Counted from the first letter of the stretch, positions 24,401 through 32,761 are shown. The stretch: DNA of 41,062 nt from Bradyrhizobium manausense (GCF_001440035.1 NZ_LJYG01000047.1:106271-147332); one strand, 5' to 3'. The notes: generated by a model not told the origin, from the letters alone. A program made the numbers and translations.

Positions 24401-24754
24401 TCACCGCGACACGTGTGCCGACACCGCCAGCCACGTCCCGTTCTTCTTCGCCCAGCAATCGGTATACCGCCCCGTCGCCTGCTGGCCGTCCTCGGTGGTG
24501 TAGCTCGTCGCCGCGTGGATGATGGCGAAGTCGCCCATGATGCGGATGATGACGTCGAACGCGTGCAGATTGCGGATCGCGATCGGCCGCGCCGTTTGCT
24601 CGAGGAAGGCGGCGCGGTCGACCAGCGTCTTATCAGGATTGGAGCAGTAAAACTCCGGCGCCAGGATCTCGTCGAAGCGCTTGACGTCGCAGTTCTGCAC
24701 GGAAGCGACGTAGTCGCGGTTGAGCGCGGTGAGCTGTTCGAGGTCCTGGCTCAT
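24401..24754 (-). CDS. NTF2-like protein (DUF4440/SnoaL-like)
   Basis: A 117-residue single-domain protein with the cone-shaped NTF2-like pattern: an N-terminal helix (LEQLTALNRDYVASVQNCDV), then LAPEFYCSNPD, then strands ending in GRYTDCWAKKNGTWLAVSAH. Proteins of this fold bind or transform small molecules; no catalytic pair can be named here. GGGAGGGAGCAAGCACC precedes the ATG. It sits alone between repeats. Confidence 0.8.
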   Translation of the reverse strand: MSQDLEQLTALNRDYVASVQNCDVKRFDEILAPEFYCSNPDKTLVDRAAFLEQTARPIAIRNLHAFDVIIRIMGDFAIIHAATSYTTEDGQQATGRYTDCWAKKNGTWLAVSAHVSR

Positions 24755-24772
24755 GGTGCTTGCTCCCTCCCT

Positions 24773-24812
24773 GTCATTCCGGGGCGCGCGGAGCGCGAAC
24801 CCGGAATCTCGA
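24773..24812. repeat. GTCATTCCGGGGCG-type palindromic repeat (copy 3, short)
   Basis: GTCATTCCGGGGCGCGCGGA with ACCCGGAATCTCG forms the left half of the element; the right half seems lost or replaced by the next repeat. It is the first of three different repeats in this gap of about 300 nt. Confidence 0.65.
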
Positions 24813-24843
24813 TGTTATGTGACTCCGTCATTGCGACGAGTCC

Positions 24844-24926
24844 GTAGCCCGGATGGAGCACAGCGTAATCCGGGATCTTTGCCGCGGAAAGGCCGCCCCG
24901 GATTACGCTTCGCTCCATCCGGCTAC
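24844..24926. repeat. CCCGGATGGAGC-type palindromic repeat (copy 3)
   Basis: GTAGCCCGGATGGAGCACAG at the left and GCTTCGCTCCATCCGGCTAC at the right, with an inner CGTAATCCGGG / CCCCGGATTACG pair. It is the second repeat in the 24755-25064 gap, which holds no gene. Confidence 0.85.
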
Positions 24927-24966
24927 AGGCTTCCTCTCCCTATCGAAGCCGTCAATTATTTGCTCC

Positions 24967-25049
24967 GTCATTGCGAGCGAAGCGAAGCAATCCAGAGATA
25001 TTTCCGCGGATGTAGGGATTGCTTCGTCGCAAGGGCTTCTCGCAATGAC
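24967..25049. repeat. GTCATTGCGAGCGAAGCGAAGC-type repeat (copy 1)
   Basis: GTCATTGCGAGCGAAGCGAA then GCAATCCAG at the left; GATTGCTTCGTCGCAAGG and CTCGCAATGAC at the right. A second copy lies at 33486-33569. It is the third repeat in this gap, ending 15 nt before the amidase stop. Confidence 0.85.
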
Positions 25050-25064
25050 GGGTGGGGTGAACCA

Positions 25065-26537
25065 TCAATCGTCAAACATCTTCGGCGGCACGAAGCCGCC
25101 GAACTCGCGCTCGATCAGCTCGGCGAGCTTCAGCGGCGTGCGGTCTTCCAGCCACGGGCCGACGATCTGCACGCCGACCGGTAGGCCGTCTTTCGACAGG
25201 CCGAGCGGAACCGCCGTCGCGGGCAGGCCCGGAAGCGTCGCGACGCCGGGCCAGGCGAGCTGGTCGGAATAGGGATAATCCGTGCCGTCGATGCTGATGC
25301 GCCGCAGGCTCTGTTCCGGTAGATGATCATGCGGAAAGGCCGGCGTCGGCATGATCGGGCAGATCACCGCGTCGAAGCTGTTGAACAGCGCGCGCCATCG
25401 CGCGCGCAGCACGGCGCGGCTGCCTGCGTCGAGCACCCAGGCGCGGTGGCTTGCGATGGTGCCGCGCAGCCGCTCCGCGCCGAGGCTCCGGTCCTCCGGC
25501 GACAATTGGCTTGCCCGCGCCCGCGAATCCGCGAGCTCGTCGGGCGGGAAGAACGCGCCGAGGAAGCTCAGCAGCATGCGCATGTAAAGCCGCGACGTCT
25601 CGGCGAAATCCGGCAGCAGTGCGCTCTCGCGCGCGACGGTCACGCCGGCCTTTGCAAGATCCGTCGCTAGCCTGTCGATCGCGCCGTGGACATCCCGATC
25701 GGTCGGCAGCAGCGGATGGCTGTCGATCACCAGAACACGAAAATCCTGCAACGACTGATGTCGCGCGACGGGCAGCTCGAGCCTGTAGGCGACGCCGGCA
25801 TCCAGCGGATCCGGTCCGGCCATGACGTCGAGCAGCAAGGAGAGATCCGCAGCGGTGCGTGCCATCGGGCCGATGACCGCGAGATCGCCTTCGCGGGGAA
25901 GGGCCGGAAATGGCGGCGGCGTCTCACCGCGGGCGGGGCAGAGATTGAGGGTCGGCTTGTGGGCGAAGATGCCGCAATGAAAGGCCGGCACGCGCAGAGA
26001 GCCGCCGATGTCGGAGCCGGTGGCGAGCGCGCAATAACCCGCGGCAAGGGCTGCCGACGATCCCCCGGACGATCCACCCGGCGTGCGGCCGAGATGGTAG
26101 GGATTGTTCGTGGTGCCGTAGATGTCGTTGTAGCTCTGCCAGTCGGCGAGACCGACCGGTACGTTGGTCTTGCCGAGGATCACGCCGCCGGCCTGCTTGA
26201 TGCGGTCGACCGGCAGTGCGTCTTCCACCGGCCTGAAATCCTTCTGTGGCACGAACCCCCAGGTCGTGGGCAGGCCGGCGATGTTGAAAGATTCCTTGAT
26301 CATCATCGGCAGGCCGAGCAGCGGCTTGCGCTCGCCGCGCGCCAGCGCCGCGTCAGCTGCGCGTGCCGCGTCGAGGGCGCGACCGAAATCCCGCACGCAG
26401 ATCGCGTTGATCTTGCCGTCATGACGCTCGATGCGGCCGATCGCATCCTGCGTGAGTTCGACGGCGGAGACCTTCTTCGCCGCCAATGCGGCCGACAGCT
26501 CGATCGCGCTCTTGAAACTCCATTCCGATTTGGCCAC
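25065..26537 (-). CDS. Amidase signature family hydrolase (second amidase)
   Basis: A 490-residue amidase. The Lys base is K81 in GLPMMIKESFNIAG, the cis-serine is in TPGGSSGGSSAALAAG (about 152-167), and the nucleophile is S180 in SDIGGSLRVPAF. I place the start at GTG 26537, because AGGAG lies 6 nt before it and the protein then begins a few residues before the family's first helix. The open frame extends 67 codons further, but that region overlaps the cytochrome b gene in another frame. It lies 101 nt downstream of the cytochrome b gene on the same strand and might be read through. It is not a close copy of the transporter-linked amidase. Confidence 0.9.
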   Translation of the reverse strand: MAKSEWSFKSAIELSAALAAKKVSAVELTQDAIGRIERHDGKINAICVRDFGRALDAARAADAALARGERKPLLGLPMMIKESFNIAGLPTTWGFVPQKDFRPVEDALPVDRIKQAGGVILGKTNVPVGLADWQSYNDIYGTTNNPYHLGRTPGGSSGGSSAALAAGYCALATGSDIGGSLRVPAFHCGIFAHKPTLNLCPARGETPPPFPALPREGDLAVIGPMARTAADLSLLLDVMAGPDPLDAGVAYRLELPVARHQSLQDFRVLVIDSHPLLPTDRDVHGAIDRLATDLAKAGVTVARESALLPDFAETSRLYMRMLLSFLGAFFPPDELADSRARASQLSPEDRSLGAERLRGTIASHRAWVLDAGSRAVLRARWRALFNSFDAVICPIMPTPAFPHDHLPEQSLRRISIDGTDYPYSDQLAWPGVATLPGLPATAVPLGLSKDGLPVGVQIVGPWLEDRTPLKLAELIEREFGGFVPPKMFDD

Positions 26538-26638
26538 GACATGCTCCTGCGCTTCAACTGATGGATGATGCGTAGATTTAACCGATGCCGCAACCGCCGT
26601 TTGATCGCGGTTGATCTGTCCTGACGTTATCCCGGGCG

Positions 26639-27169
26639 CTATCCGGGCAGCATTCGCTGCATCACGCGGTCGCGATAGATGAAGATGTGGGCAAGCGCGG
26701 CGGCGACGTGAACGACGATGGTGACGAGCAGCGCCCATTCCATCGCCTGGTGAAGGCCGTCAATGGTGCGGCCTGCAGCGGCGTTGTCGGACGCCAGCAT
26801 CGGCAGCGGCACGAGATAGAAGAACGACACCGGCCAGCCCCGGAAGGAGGCAAACAGCCAGCCCGAGATTGTCGTCGCCAGCACCAGCGCGTAGAGCAGC
26901 CAGTGGACGACCTCGGAGCTCAGGCGCTGCCAGGCGGGAAGAGAGCTTTCGGGCGCGACCGGATGAGCGAGCCGCCAGACAAGGCGGAGAGCCGTCAGGA
27001 CGAGGATCGCGATCCCGATCGAGATGTGAAACGTCATTCCGGCACCCGGGCTCATGCCGCGATGGATGTCCGGCATCAGCCAGCCGATCGGGTATTGCAC
27101 GGCGAGCAGCGCGACGATGCACCAATGGAAGACCTTGGCCGGTGTGCCGTATTGCAAGTGGCGCATCAT
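26639..27169 (-). CDS. Cytochrome b561-like membrane protein
   Basis: A 176-residue inner-membrane protein with four membrane segments (about 12-32, 46-65, 88-108 and 141-163). Histidines placed as b-haem ligands are H15, H48, H140 and H154, on the first, second and last helices. This matches the bacterial YodB/CybB-type cytochrome b561, which passes electrons across the membrane. It is 28 nt downstream of the beta-barrel gene and in line with mbfA, so it is probably the third gene of the iron-controlled unit. A role in iron reduction or oxidation is an inference from that context. Confidence 0.88.
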   Translation of the reverse strand: MMRHLQYGTPAKVFHWCIVALLAVQYPIGWLMPDIHRGMSPGAGMTFHISIGIAILVLTALRLVWRLAHPVAPESSLPAWQRLSSEVVHWLLYALVLATTISGWLFASFRGWPVSFFYLVPLPMLASDNAAAGRTIDGLHQAMEWALLVTIVVHVAAALAHIFIYRDRVMQRMLPG

Positions 27170-27197
27170 GGAGGACCTGGAGTTGGTGCTGCGCCGG

Positions 27198-28067
27198 TCA
27201 GGGCTGGAAGCCTCGTGTCGCAGCGTGGGTGAACGGATTGACCGGCCCGCTATTCATGCGTGGGTGGGCATCAGATTTCTGCCCCGGTACGGGAAAGGCA
27301 TAGCCGATGATGGTCTTGACCACGAGGCGGTCGGACGCCGGCGTCAATCCGTAGCCGACGCCGAAATTCACATCGAATACGCCGGCCTTGAAGTCGGTGA
27401 CGGCAAACAGCGTGTGCTGCTGGTCGGCAAGCCTGTCGAAGCTGCCGATCTGGCCGAGATCGCTGTAGTATTCGAATCCTGCGAACAAATCGTCGCCGAA
27501 CTTCCGCGCAATGCGCGCAGCCGGCGTGAAATGCTGTTCCGCGAATTTCCCGAAATGGAAGTCGACGATCGGATTGACGATGAACTCGTAATCGCTGTTC
27601 CGCACCCCGATGATGGGACGAATCTCCATGGCGAAACGGGATTGGGAGAAAGGCGGCGTCTCATTGCTGAATTCGAAGTTCACGCCGTAGAAGAAATTGC
27701 GCTGTTCGGCGTGCGGCGAAACGAACAGCGTTCTCAGCTTGAAGGCGTCCGAATAAAAGCGCTGGTCCTGAATGGAGAACGGCAGATAGAGGCCAACCTC
27801 CCACCAATCGGTCACGCCGTAAGCGAATTCCGGCGTGCCGTTGAGGCTGTGATTGGAGGCGAGCCCGCCGGGGAACGGCGGATCCTTCTGTCCGAGCGCG
27901 ACATAGTTGAGATGCTGCTGGATGGTGAATTGGCCGGTTTCGGCGATGCCGGCATTGTAGACCTGGATCTCGTCCGTGGCGCGCACGGCTTGGACCGATG
28001 CCAGCAGCATCGATGCGCCGGCCAGGCTAGCGCGCGCGACGGTGCATGAACTGCGTCGTATCATCAT
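27198..28067 (-). CDS. Exported beta-barrel-like protein of unknown function
   Basis: A 289-residue protein with a signal peptide (about 1-30, ending QAVRA-TDE). The mature part alternates polar and aromatic residues in short strands, for example WWEVGLYLPFSIQ, RNFFYGVNFEFSNE, DDLFAGFEYYSDLG and FDVNFGVGYGLTP, as expected for an outer-membrane barrel. A last strand DRLVVKTIIGYAFPVP is followed by a tail of about 25 residues, so it does not end in the usual terminal aromatic residue. It starts 6 nt after the mbfA stop and so is co-transcribed and probably coupled. I do not recognise a named family. Context suggests a part in iron or metal handling at the outer membrane. Confidence 0.72.
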   Translation of the reverse strand: MMIRRSSCTVARASLAGASMLLASVQAVRATDEIQVYNAGIAETGQFTIQQHLNYVALGQKDPPFPGGLASNHSLNGTPEFAYGVTDWWEVGLYLPFSIQDQRFYSDAFKLRTLFVSPHAEQRNFFYGVNFEFSNETPPFSQSRFAMEIRPIIGVRNSDYEFIVNPIVDFHFGKFAEQHFTPAARIARKFGDDLFAGFEYYSDLGQIGSFDRLADQQHTLFAVTDFKAGVFDVNFGVGYGLTPASDRLVVKTIIGYAFPVPGQKSDAHPRMNSGPVNPFTHAATRGFQP

Positions 28068-28073
28068 CGCCGC

Positions 28074-29045
28074 CTATGCTGCCCCGATCAATATTCCCAC
28101 GGCGAGCACAATCGCGCCGCCGAGCACGATCTGGAATACGGCCTGGAGGAACGGCGTGTCCATGTAGCGCGAGCGGATGAAGGCGATCGCCCACAATTCG
28201 AAGAACACGACGACGCCCGCGATTCCGGTGGCGATCCAGAACGCGTTGGCCCAGTGGTCGGGCACGAGATAGGGCGCGGTGTGTCCGAGCCCGCCGAGCG
28301 TGGTCATCGCGCCGCAGGTAAGGCCGCGCAGCCATGGAGATCCGCGCCCTGTGAGCGAGCCGTCGTCGGACAGCGCTTCGGCAAAGCCCATGCTGATGCC
28401 GGCACCGATGGAGGCAGCAAGGCCGACCAGGAACGTCTGCCAGTTCTGGTGGGTGGCGAAGGCCGCGGCGAACAACGGCGCCAGTGTCGAGACCGAGCCG
28501 TCCATCAGGCCGGCGAGGCCCGGCTGCACATATTGCAGCACGAACATGCGGCGGTTGGTGCGGTCTTCTTCGGCGCGCACGTCGGAGCTCAGGATCTGGT
28601 CTGTCAGCTTCGCAGCGGTCTCTTCATGGCCTTTCTCGGCTTCCGCGAGATCGCCGAGCAGGCGGCGCACACCGACATCCTGGGCGTGTTCGGCGGCCTT
28701 CACGTAAAAGCGCTCGGCCTGCAATTCCATGGTCTCGACCTCCCTGCGGATGGTGTCGAGCGGCAGGTTCTTGGTGAGCCAGACCGGGCGGCGCTTCAGG
28801 AATCCCTTGACGTCTTCGCGGCGGATCGGCGGCAGATGCTGGCCGAAGCGCTGCTCATACATTTCCAGCAGCATGTGGCGGTGGCTGCGCTCCTCCTCGG
28901 CCATCTGCTCGAAGAGCTTGGCCGAATCCGGATAGCGCTCCTTGAGATCCTCGGCGAAGGTCATGTAGATGCGGCTATCCTCCTCTTCAGAGGAAATCGC
29001 GACCGCCAGCACTTCACGCTCGGTCAAATCGGCAAAATTCTTCAC
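28074..29045 (-). CDS. mbfA: Membrane-bound ferritin MbfA (ferritin-like domain plus VIT1/CCC1-like membrane domain)
   Basis: A 323-residue inner-membrane protein. Residues 1-150 form a ferritin-like di-iron domain with E20, the E-x-x-H pair E52/H55, E107, and E137/H140. Residues about 165-323 form a VIT1/CCC1-type iron transporter domain with membrane segments near 185-215, 243-260, 268-290 and 300-321. In Bradyrhizobium and Agrobacterium MbfA exports iron and protects against iron and peroxide stress, and its gene is repressed by Irr when iron is low. The start is GTG at 29045. A perfect Irr-box palindrome (29062-29082) lies 17 nt upstream. The barrel gene follows after 6 nt. Confidence 0.93.
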   Translation of the reverse strand: MKNFADLTEREVLAVAISSEEEDSRIYMTFAEDLKERYPDSAKLFEQMAEEERSHRHMLLEMYEQRFGQHLPPIRREDVKGFLKRRPVWLTKNLPLDTIRREVETMELQAERFYVKAAEHAQDVGVRRLLGDLAEAEKGHEETAAKLTDQILSSDVRAEEDRTNRRMFVLQYVQPGLAGLMDGSVSTLAPLFAAAFATHQNWQTFLVGLAASIGAGISMGFAEALSDDGSLTGRGSPWLRGLTCGAMTTLGGLGHTAPYLVPDHWANAFWIATGIAGVVVFFELWAIAFIRSRYMDTPFLQAVFQIVLGGAIVLAVGILIGAA

Positions 29046-29061
29046 TGACTGCGCCTGATAT

Positions 29062-29082
29062 AGTTTAGAAGCATTCTAAACT
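29062..29082 (-). promoter_or_regulatory. Iron control element (Irr box) of mbfA
   Basis: AGTTTAGAA-GCA-TTCTAAACT is a perfect 9-bp inverted repeat with a 3-nt spacer. It contains TTTAGAA-N3-TTCTAAA, the form of the Irr-bound ICE motif known in rhizobia. It ends 17 nt before the mbfA start, where repressor binding would block transcription. It also lies 140 nt upstream of the divergent DUF6065-like gene. Confidence 0.88.
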
Positions 29083-29222
29083 GCTATAGGCTGCAATTCG
29101 TTCAGGGTCAATTCACGCGAGCCGCGCCAAGGCTTGCATCCGAACGTCACAATGGTGCGTGGGCGCACGGAACCGGGCCCCGACGTACAGGTTCGAATCT
29201 TTGGATGTTGGTGGACGGGTGA

Positions 29223-29948
29223 ATGATGGACAAGGTCAAATTTCGTCTCAATGAACCCCGGCTGGCGCCGCGTCGCACCAAGCTCGAAATCCCCGGATGG
29301 GCTGGCAAGCGCGAACCACGTGCGAACGGATCGCGTGAGCAGGTCTGGCACTGCGTGCCCTTTTCAGAGGGCGCGCAATACGGCATCGAGCTGTTCTATC
29401 CCTATGATTTCGAGCTTCACGTCACGACCAGAGAGGGGCGCTTGATCCTCGAAGCCAATTGGGGCGAGCCGCCCGAAGGCGGCGCGGAATGGCCGCCGTT
29501 TCGCAAGTTTGGCGACGCCTTCTACACCTATCAGATCCTGCTCGATCTCAAGGTCGAGAAAGGCATGGCTGTTCGCACCGAGCCGCATCCGCGATTCTAT
29601 GCCGATCCGACCGACACCGTGCCGATTGCCGTCCCCGCGTTGATCCGCAATTGGTGGCCCATGATGTTCTTTTGCGTCTTCAAGGCGCCGGCCGAGGGCC
29701 GAACCCATATCTTCCGACCCAACGAGCCGTTCGCGCAAATCATCGTCATTCCCGAGGAAGCGACCTTCGAACTGGAGCCCATGGGCGAGGAGGAAGCGGC
29801 AGAGCGCGAGCTGCAGGCCCGCCGAATCTACGCCAATCGGCCCAAGCTGGCCGCAGGCACCGAGTGGACGTCGTCATCTGATACGGTATTCGATGGTACC
29901 TATCGGCACCTGCACCGCGCGGCCAAGGAGAAGGCTCGTAACGGGTAG
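29223..29948 (+). CDS. DUF6065-like protein
   Basis: A 241-residue soluble protein without a signal peptide. Marked stretches are EGAQYGIELFYPYDFELHV, WPPFRKFGDAFYTYQI and IRNWWPMMFFCVFKAP. The pattern recalls DUF6065 proteins, but I hold this assignment loosely. Two ATG codons are adjacent (29223 and 29226). It is divergent from mbfA, with the Irr box between them, so iron control of this gene is possible but not shown. The protein is rich in aromatic residues and acidic near the C-terminus. No catalytic motif is recognised. Confidence 0.6.
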   Translation: MMDKVKFRLNEPRLAPRRTKLEIPGWAGKREPRANGSREQVWHCVPFSEGAQYGIELFYPYDFELHVTTREGRLILEANWGEPPEGGAEWPPFRKFGDAFYTYQILLDLKVEKGMAVRTEPHPRFYADPTDTVPIAVPALIRNWWPMMFFCVFKAPAEGRTHIFRPNEPFAQIIVIPEEATFELEPMGEEEAAERELQARRIYANRPKLAAGTEWTSSSDTVFDGTYRHLHRAAKEKARNG

Positions 29949-30007
29949 GGCGGATGACCATTCCTGGGCAGTGCCGTCCCTTTCCTGGTTTCCCGTCATC
30001 AAATGCA

Positions 30008-30029
30008 AACAGGACCCGGAGGTCCTGTT
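30008..30029 (-). terminator. Hairpin terminator between converging genes
   Basis: AACAGGACC (30008-30016) pairs with GGTCCTGTT (30021-30029) around a CGGA loop. Read on the minus strand it is followed by TGCATTT, after the T residues of the stem. It is placed to stop the polyhistidine gene and possibly also the DUF6065-like gene. Confidence 0.6.
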
Positions 30030-30053
30030 CATCTCGATCCTGGTATCGCGACC

Positions 30054-30428
30054 TCAGTAGTAGTCGCGGCGATAGAAGCTGTGATGATGGTGGTGGTGAT
30101 GGTGATGATGGTGGTAATAATACCGCCGATATCGCGGGACCACCACGACCGGCGCGTCGTAGTCGTAATAGCGCCGACGATAGAAGCTGTGGTGGTGATG
30201 GTGATGATGATGATGGTAGAATTGAGCGAGCTGAACATTTTCGCTCGCTTTTGGCGGAGCCGCTTCATCGATGGCTTGCAGCAAGGCGCTGGCGTTCGCA
30301 ATCGGCTCGAGCAGGTCCGCGTATGAATTCGCCTGGAGCACGTCCGTAGGCGCGGGCGCAGCCTGCGCGGCTCCTAGCGTTCCGAGCGCGGCCACCGCTC
30401 CCAACAGTCCGGCGATCTTCTTGTCCAA
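30054..30428 (-). CDS. Exported polyhistidine-rich protein
   Basis: A 124-residue protein with a signal peptide (residues 1-24, ending GAAQA-AP). The mature end has two near-identical units: nine histidines followed by SFYRRRYYDYD, and eleven histidines followed by SFYRRDYY, separated by APVVVVPRYRRYYY. Such tracts bind metal ions such as Ni, Zn, Cu or Fe. The proposed start is TTG at 30426-30428, with GGAGA about 8 nt upstream and a signal peptide directly after. The open frame continues upstream but gives no family-like sequence. The DNA under the histidine tracts is a CAT/CAC repeat and may vary in length. The function is unknown; metal storage or buffering in the periplasm is inferred. 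Confidence 0.75.
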   Translation of the reverse strand: MDKKIAGLLGAVAALGTLGAAQAAPAPTDVLQANSYADLLEPIANASALLQAIDEAAPPKASENVQLAQFYHHHHHHHHHSFYRRRYYDYDAPVVVVPRYRRYYYHHHHHHHHHHHSFYRRDYY

Positions 30429-30538
30429 TGTCGTTCTCCATGGTCGCCGGACCCAGCTCCGGTATCTCGCAACGTCAGATATTGCCGAATGTTCCCTGAA
30501 CCGCCGATTAATGCCCTGTGGCGGGAGGGTGGCGTCGT

Positions 30539-31696
30539 TCAGCTTGCGGAGACTGTGGCGGCGCGGCGGAGGAACTGCAGCAGCAATCGGCTGACTTCCG
30601 CGGGCTGCTCTTGTTGCACCCAATGACCGGCACCGTCGACGAGATGGCAGCCGAGCAGCTTCGTGCAGCCGCGGCCCTGCATCGCTTCGAACACGCCGGG
30701 GCGCTGATAGGTGCCCCAATCCTGCTTTCCCGAGATGAAGCAGGAGGGCACGTCGATGCTGCGCCCGGCGAACAGCTGCATCTCGTCGTTGAGCATGCCC
30801 GACGTGCCGTAGCGATACCATTGCAGCCCGCCCTGGAATCCGGTCCGGCTATATTCGGCGCTGTAAAAAGCAAGATCGCTGTCCGGCAGCCATCGGTTGG
30901 CGGCGATCGCATCGCGCGATGGCATCTCCTTCGCGACCGTCTCGGCCATGGTCTCGCCGAGATCCATCACATAATAGGTCGGCAGTTTTGCAAGCTCGTT
31001 CGCCGACCATGATTTCAGCGGATACGGCTTGTTGTCCGCCCAGTCCGCGCTCTTGTGATGATAATAGGCGCGCAGGAAATCATGCAGGCCTTGTGGAGCG
31101 TGCAGCATGTCGGCATTGGCCGCGCGTGTCGAATAGTACCATTGATAGTGGATGCGCGGGCGCGGCAGCGCGGCAAGCTCACGATGCACGGGATCTTCGA
31201 CCGCAGGCTTCGCCGGCGCATCGATGGTGTTGAACGGCAGTGGCGGCGCACCGCCGAACGGTGCGCTCATCAGCGTCACCGAGCGAAACACGTCGGGCCG
31301 GATCAGCGCGCACCAGGCCGCGACCGGGCTGCCGAAATCATGCCCGGCGAGATCGACCTGCCTGTAGCCGAACGCCGATACGAGCGAGAGTGCATCGCGC
31401 ACCAGATTGAGGAGCGAGAACGGTGCGAGATCGCCGTCGTAATTCGCGGTCCATCCGGTGGTGCGGCCATAGCCGCGCTGATCGGGTGCGAGCACGTGAT
31501 AGCCGGTCGCGGCCAGCGCTGGCATCACCTTGCGCCAGGAGAAGGCGAGCTCGGGAAAGCCGTGCAGCAGCAGGATGCAGGGACGGCCCTTGGTCTCGAA
31601 GCCGGCCTCGAGCACATGCATGCGCAGCCCGTTGATGCCGTCGACATAACGCGAGCGGATGCCGGCGGGCAGGGGAATGTCGGGGAGTGATGTCAT
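30539..31696 (-). CDS. Alpha/beta hydrolase, epoxide-hydrolase-like
   Basis: A 385-residue alpha/beta hydrolase with the epoxide hydrolase pattern. The oxyanion motif is HGFPE in LLLHGFPELAFSW, the nucleophile Asp is in AGHDFGSPVA (elbow G-H-D-x-G), and the catalytic His is in GAGHWVQQEQP near the C-terminus. A cap region lies between about residues 140 and 290. The start ATG 31696 is chosen for the GGAGAG 8 nt upstream. The protein is about 60 residues longer than typical soluble epoxide hydrolases, with the extra part in the cap region. It might open an epoxide or split a halide or ester bond. It lies downstream of the metallo-beta-lactamase gene, separated by a repeat. Confidence 0.85.
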   Translation of the reverse strand: MTSLPDIPLPAGIRSRYVDGINGLRMHVLEAGFETKGRPCILLLHGFPELAFSWRKVMPALAATGYHVLAPDQRGYGRTTGWTANYDGDLAPFSLLNLVRDALSLVSAFGYRQVDLAGHDFGSPVAAWCALIRPDVFRSVTLMSAPFGGAPPLPFNTIDAPAKPAVEDPVHRELAALPRPRIHYQWYYSTRAANADMLHAPQGLHDFLRAYYHHKSADWADNKPYPLKSWSANELAKLPTYYVMDLGETMAETVAKEMPSRDAIAANRWLPDSDLAFYSAEYSRTGFQGGLQWYRYGTSGMLNDEMQLFAGRSIDVPSCFISGKQDWGTYQRPGVFEAMQGRGCTKLLGCHLVDGAGHWVQQEQPAEVSRLLLQFLRRAATVSAS

Positions 31697-31720
31697 TGCT
31701 TCTCTCCACTCGGGCGGATT

Positions 31721-31863
31721 CGTAGGGTGGGTTAGTCCCGCGGATCGCGCGAAGCGCAAACCGCGGGGCGTAACCCACCATTCCGGCTTCCGCGGACACT
31801 AACGAGGTGGGTTACGCTCGGGGACTGCGCTTTGCGCAGCCGCAGAGCTAACCCACCCTACGG
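31721..31863. repeat. GTAGGGTGGGTTAG inverted repeat (copy 2)
   Basis: CGTAGGGTGGGTTAGTCCCG at the left and CTAACCCACCCTACGG at the right, with inner CGTAACCCACC and GGTGGGTTACG arms. It is longer than the copy at 9604-9695. It fills the space between the hydrolase genes. Confidence 0.85.
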
Positions 31864-31870
31864 CACTGCG

Positions 31871-32740
31871 CTAAACCGCCGCACACACGAACGCGTTGCC
31901 CTTGCGCCTGATCTTTCCCACCGACGGCGAGGGGAAATGCGCGGTGCAGCACAGCGTGTCGGTGTCGCAATAACGCTCGAGGAAGCTGCGGCGCGTCGTG
32001 GCCGCCTTGGCCGGATCGACGTCGAATTTGATCGACAGCTCCGGATAAAGCGTTTGCAAGGGCGAGTGCATGAGATCGCCTGAAAACACCGCATCGTCCT
32101 TGCCGCGGCCCATCGTAACAGCGATGTGGCCCGGCGTATGGCCGGGCGTCGGCAGGATACGAACGTGGTCGCCGATCTGGTGGTCGTTGCCGATGAGCTC
32201 GTGGCGCTTGGCTTCGACCACGGGCAGCACGCTGTCGACGAAGGGCGGGACCGCCGTCTTTGTATTCTGCTCGAACCAGTGATCGTATTCCTGCTTGGCG
32301 AAGAGGTAGCGCGCCCTGGGGAAGGTCGGCACCCAGCGGCCGTTCTCCAGCCGCGTGTTCCAGCCGACGTGATCGACATGCAGATGCGTGCACATCACGA
32401 AGTCGATGTCGTCGACCGAGACGCCCGCGGCATTGAGTGCGCGCAAATAGGTGTCGTCGGTCTTCATGTTCCATTTCGCGCGATTGGGGCGCGGCTTGTC
32501 GTTGCCGATGCAGCTGTCGATCAAGATGGTGTGGTGAGGCGTCTTCACCACATAGGACTGGAAGCACAGCAGCAGCACGTCCTGCTCGTCCAGTGCTTTG
32601 GCCTGCCGCATCCACGCCCGGTTCTCGGCCAGGACCTCAGGCGTCAGTCCCGGCAGCATGTCCAGTGCCGGCACGAAGGAAGTTTCCTGCTCGATGACGC
32701 GATGGATGGTGAGGTCGCCGACGGAAAATTTCAGGCTCAT
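31871..32740 (-). CDS. Metallo-beta-lactamase-fold hydrolase (first of a pair)
   Basis: A 289-residue zinc hydrolase of the lactonase-like group. Metal ligands are in THLHVDH (H119, H121, D123, H124), then PTPGHTPGH, GDLMH (aspartate), and a last His in CTAHFP. GGGAG 6 nt before ATG 32740 supports the start. The block CTHLHVDHVGWNTRLENGRW is almost the same as in the second copy (34605-35465). Enzymes of this kind often cleave lactones or thioesters. The neighbouring GST and FAH genes suggest a ring-breakdown product, but the substrate is unknown. Confidence 0.88.
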   Translation of the reverse strand: MSLKFSVGDLTIHRVIEQETSFVPALDMLPGLTPEVLAENRAWMRQAKALDEQDVLLLCFQSYVVKTPHHTILIDSCIGNDKPRPNRAKWNMKTDDTYLRALNAAGVSVDDIDFVMCTHLHVDHVGWNTRLENGRWVPTFPRARYLFAKQEYDHWFEQNTKTAVPPFVDSVLPVVEAKRHELIGNDHQIGDHVRILPTPGHTPGHIAVTMGRGKDDAVFSGDLMHSPLQTLYPELSIKFDVDPAKAATTRRSFLERYCDTDTLCCTAHFPSPSVGKIRRKGNAFVCAAV

Positions 32741-32761
32741 AAGGAACTCCCGCTGGTTGCA

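Noticed and set aside
24773..25049. CRISPR-like array
   Set aside because: The repeats are three different palindromic families, not regularly spaced copies of one repeat, and there are no cas genes.
30060..30230. Simple microsatellite instead of a gene
   Set aside because: The CAT/CAC tracts lie in a frame with a signal peptide and repeated SFYRR units, so a coding role is more likely.
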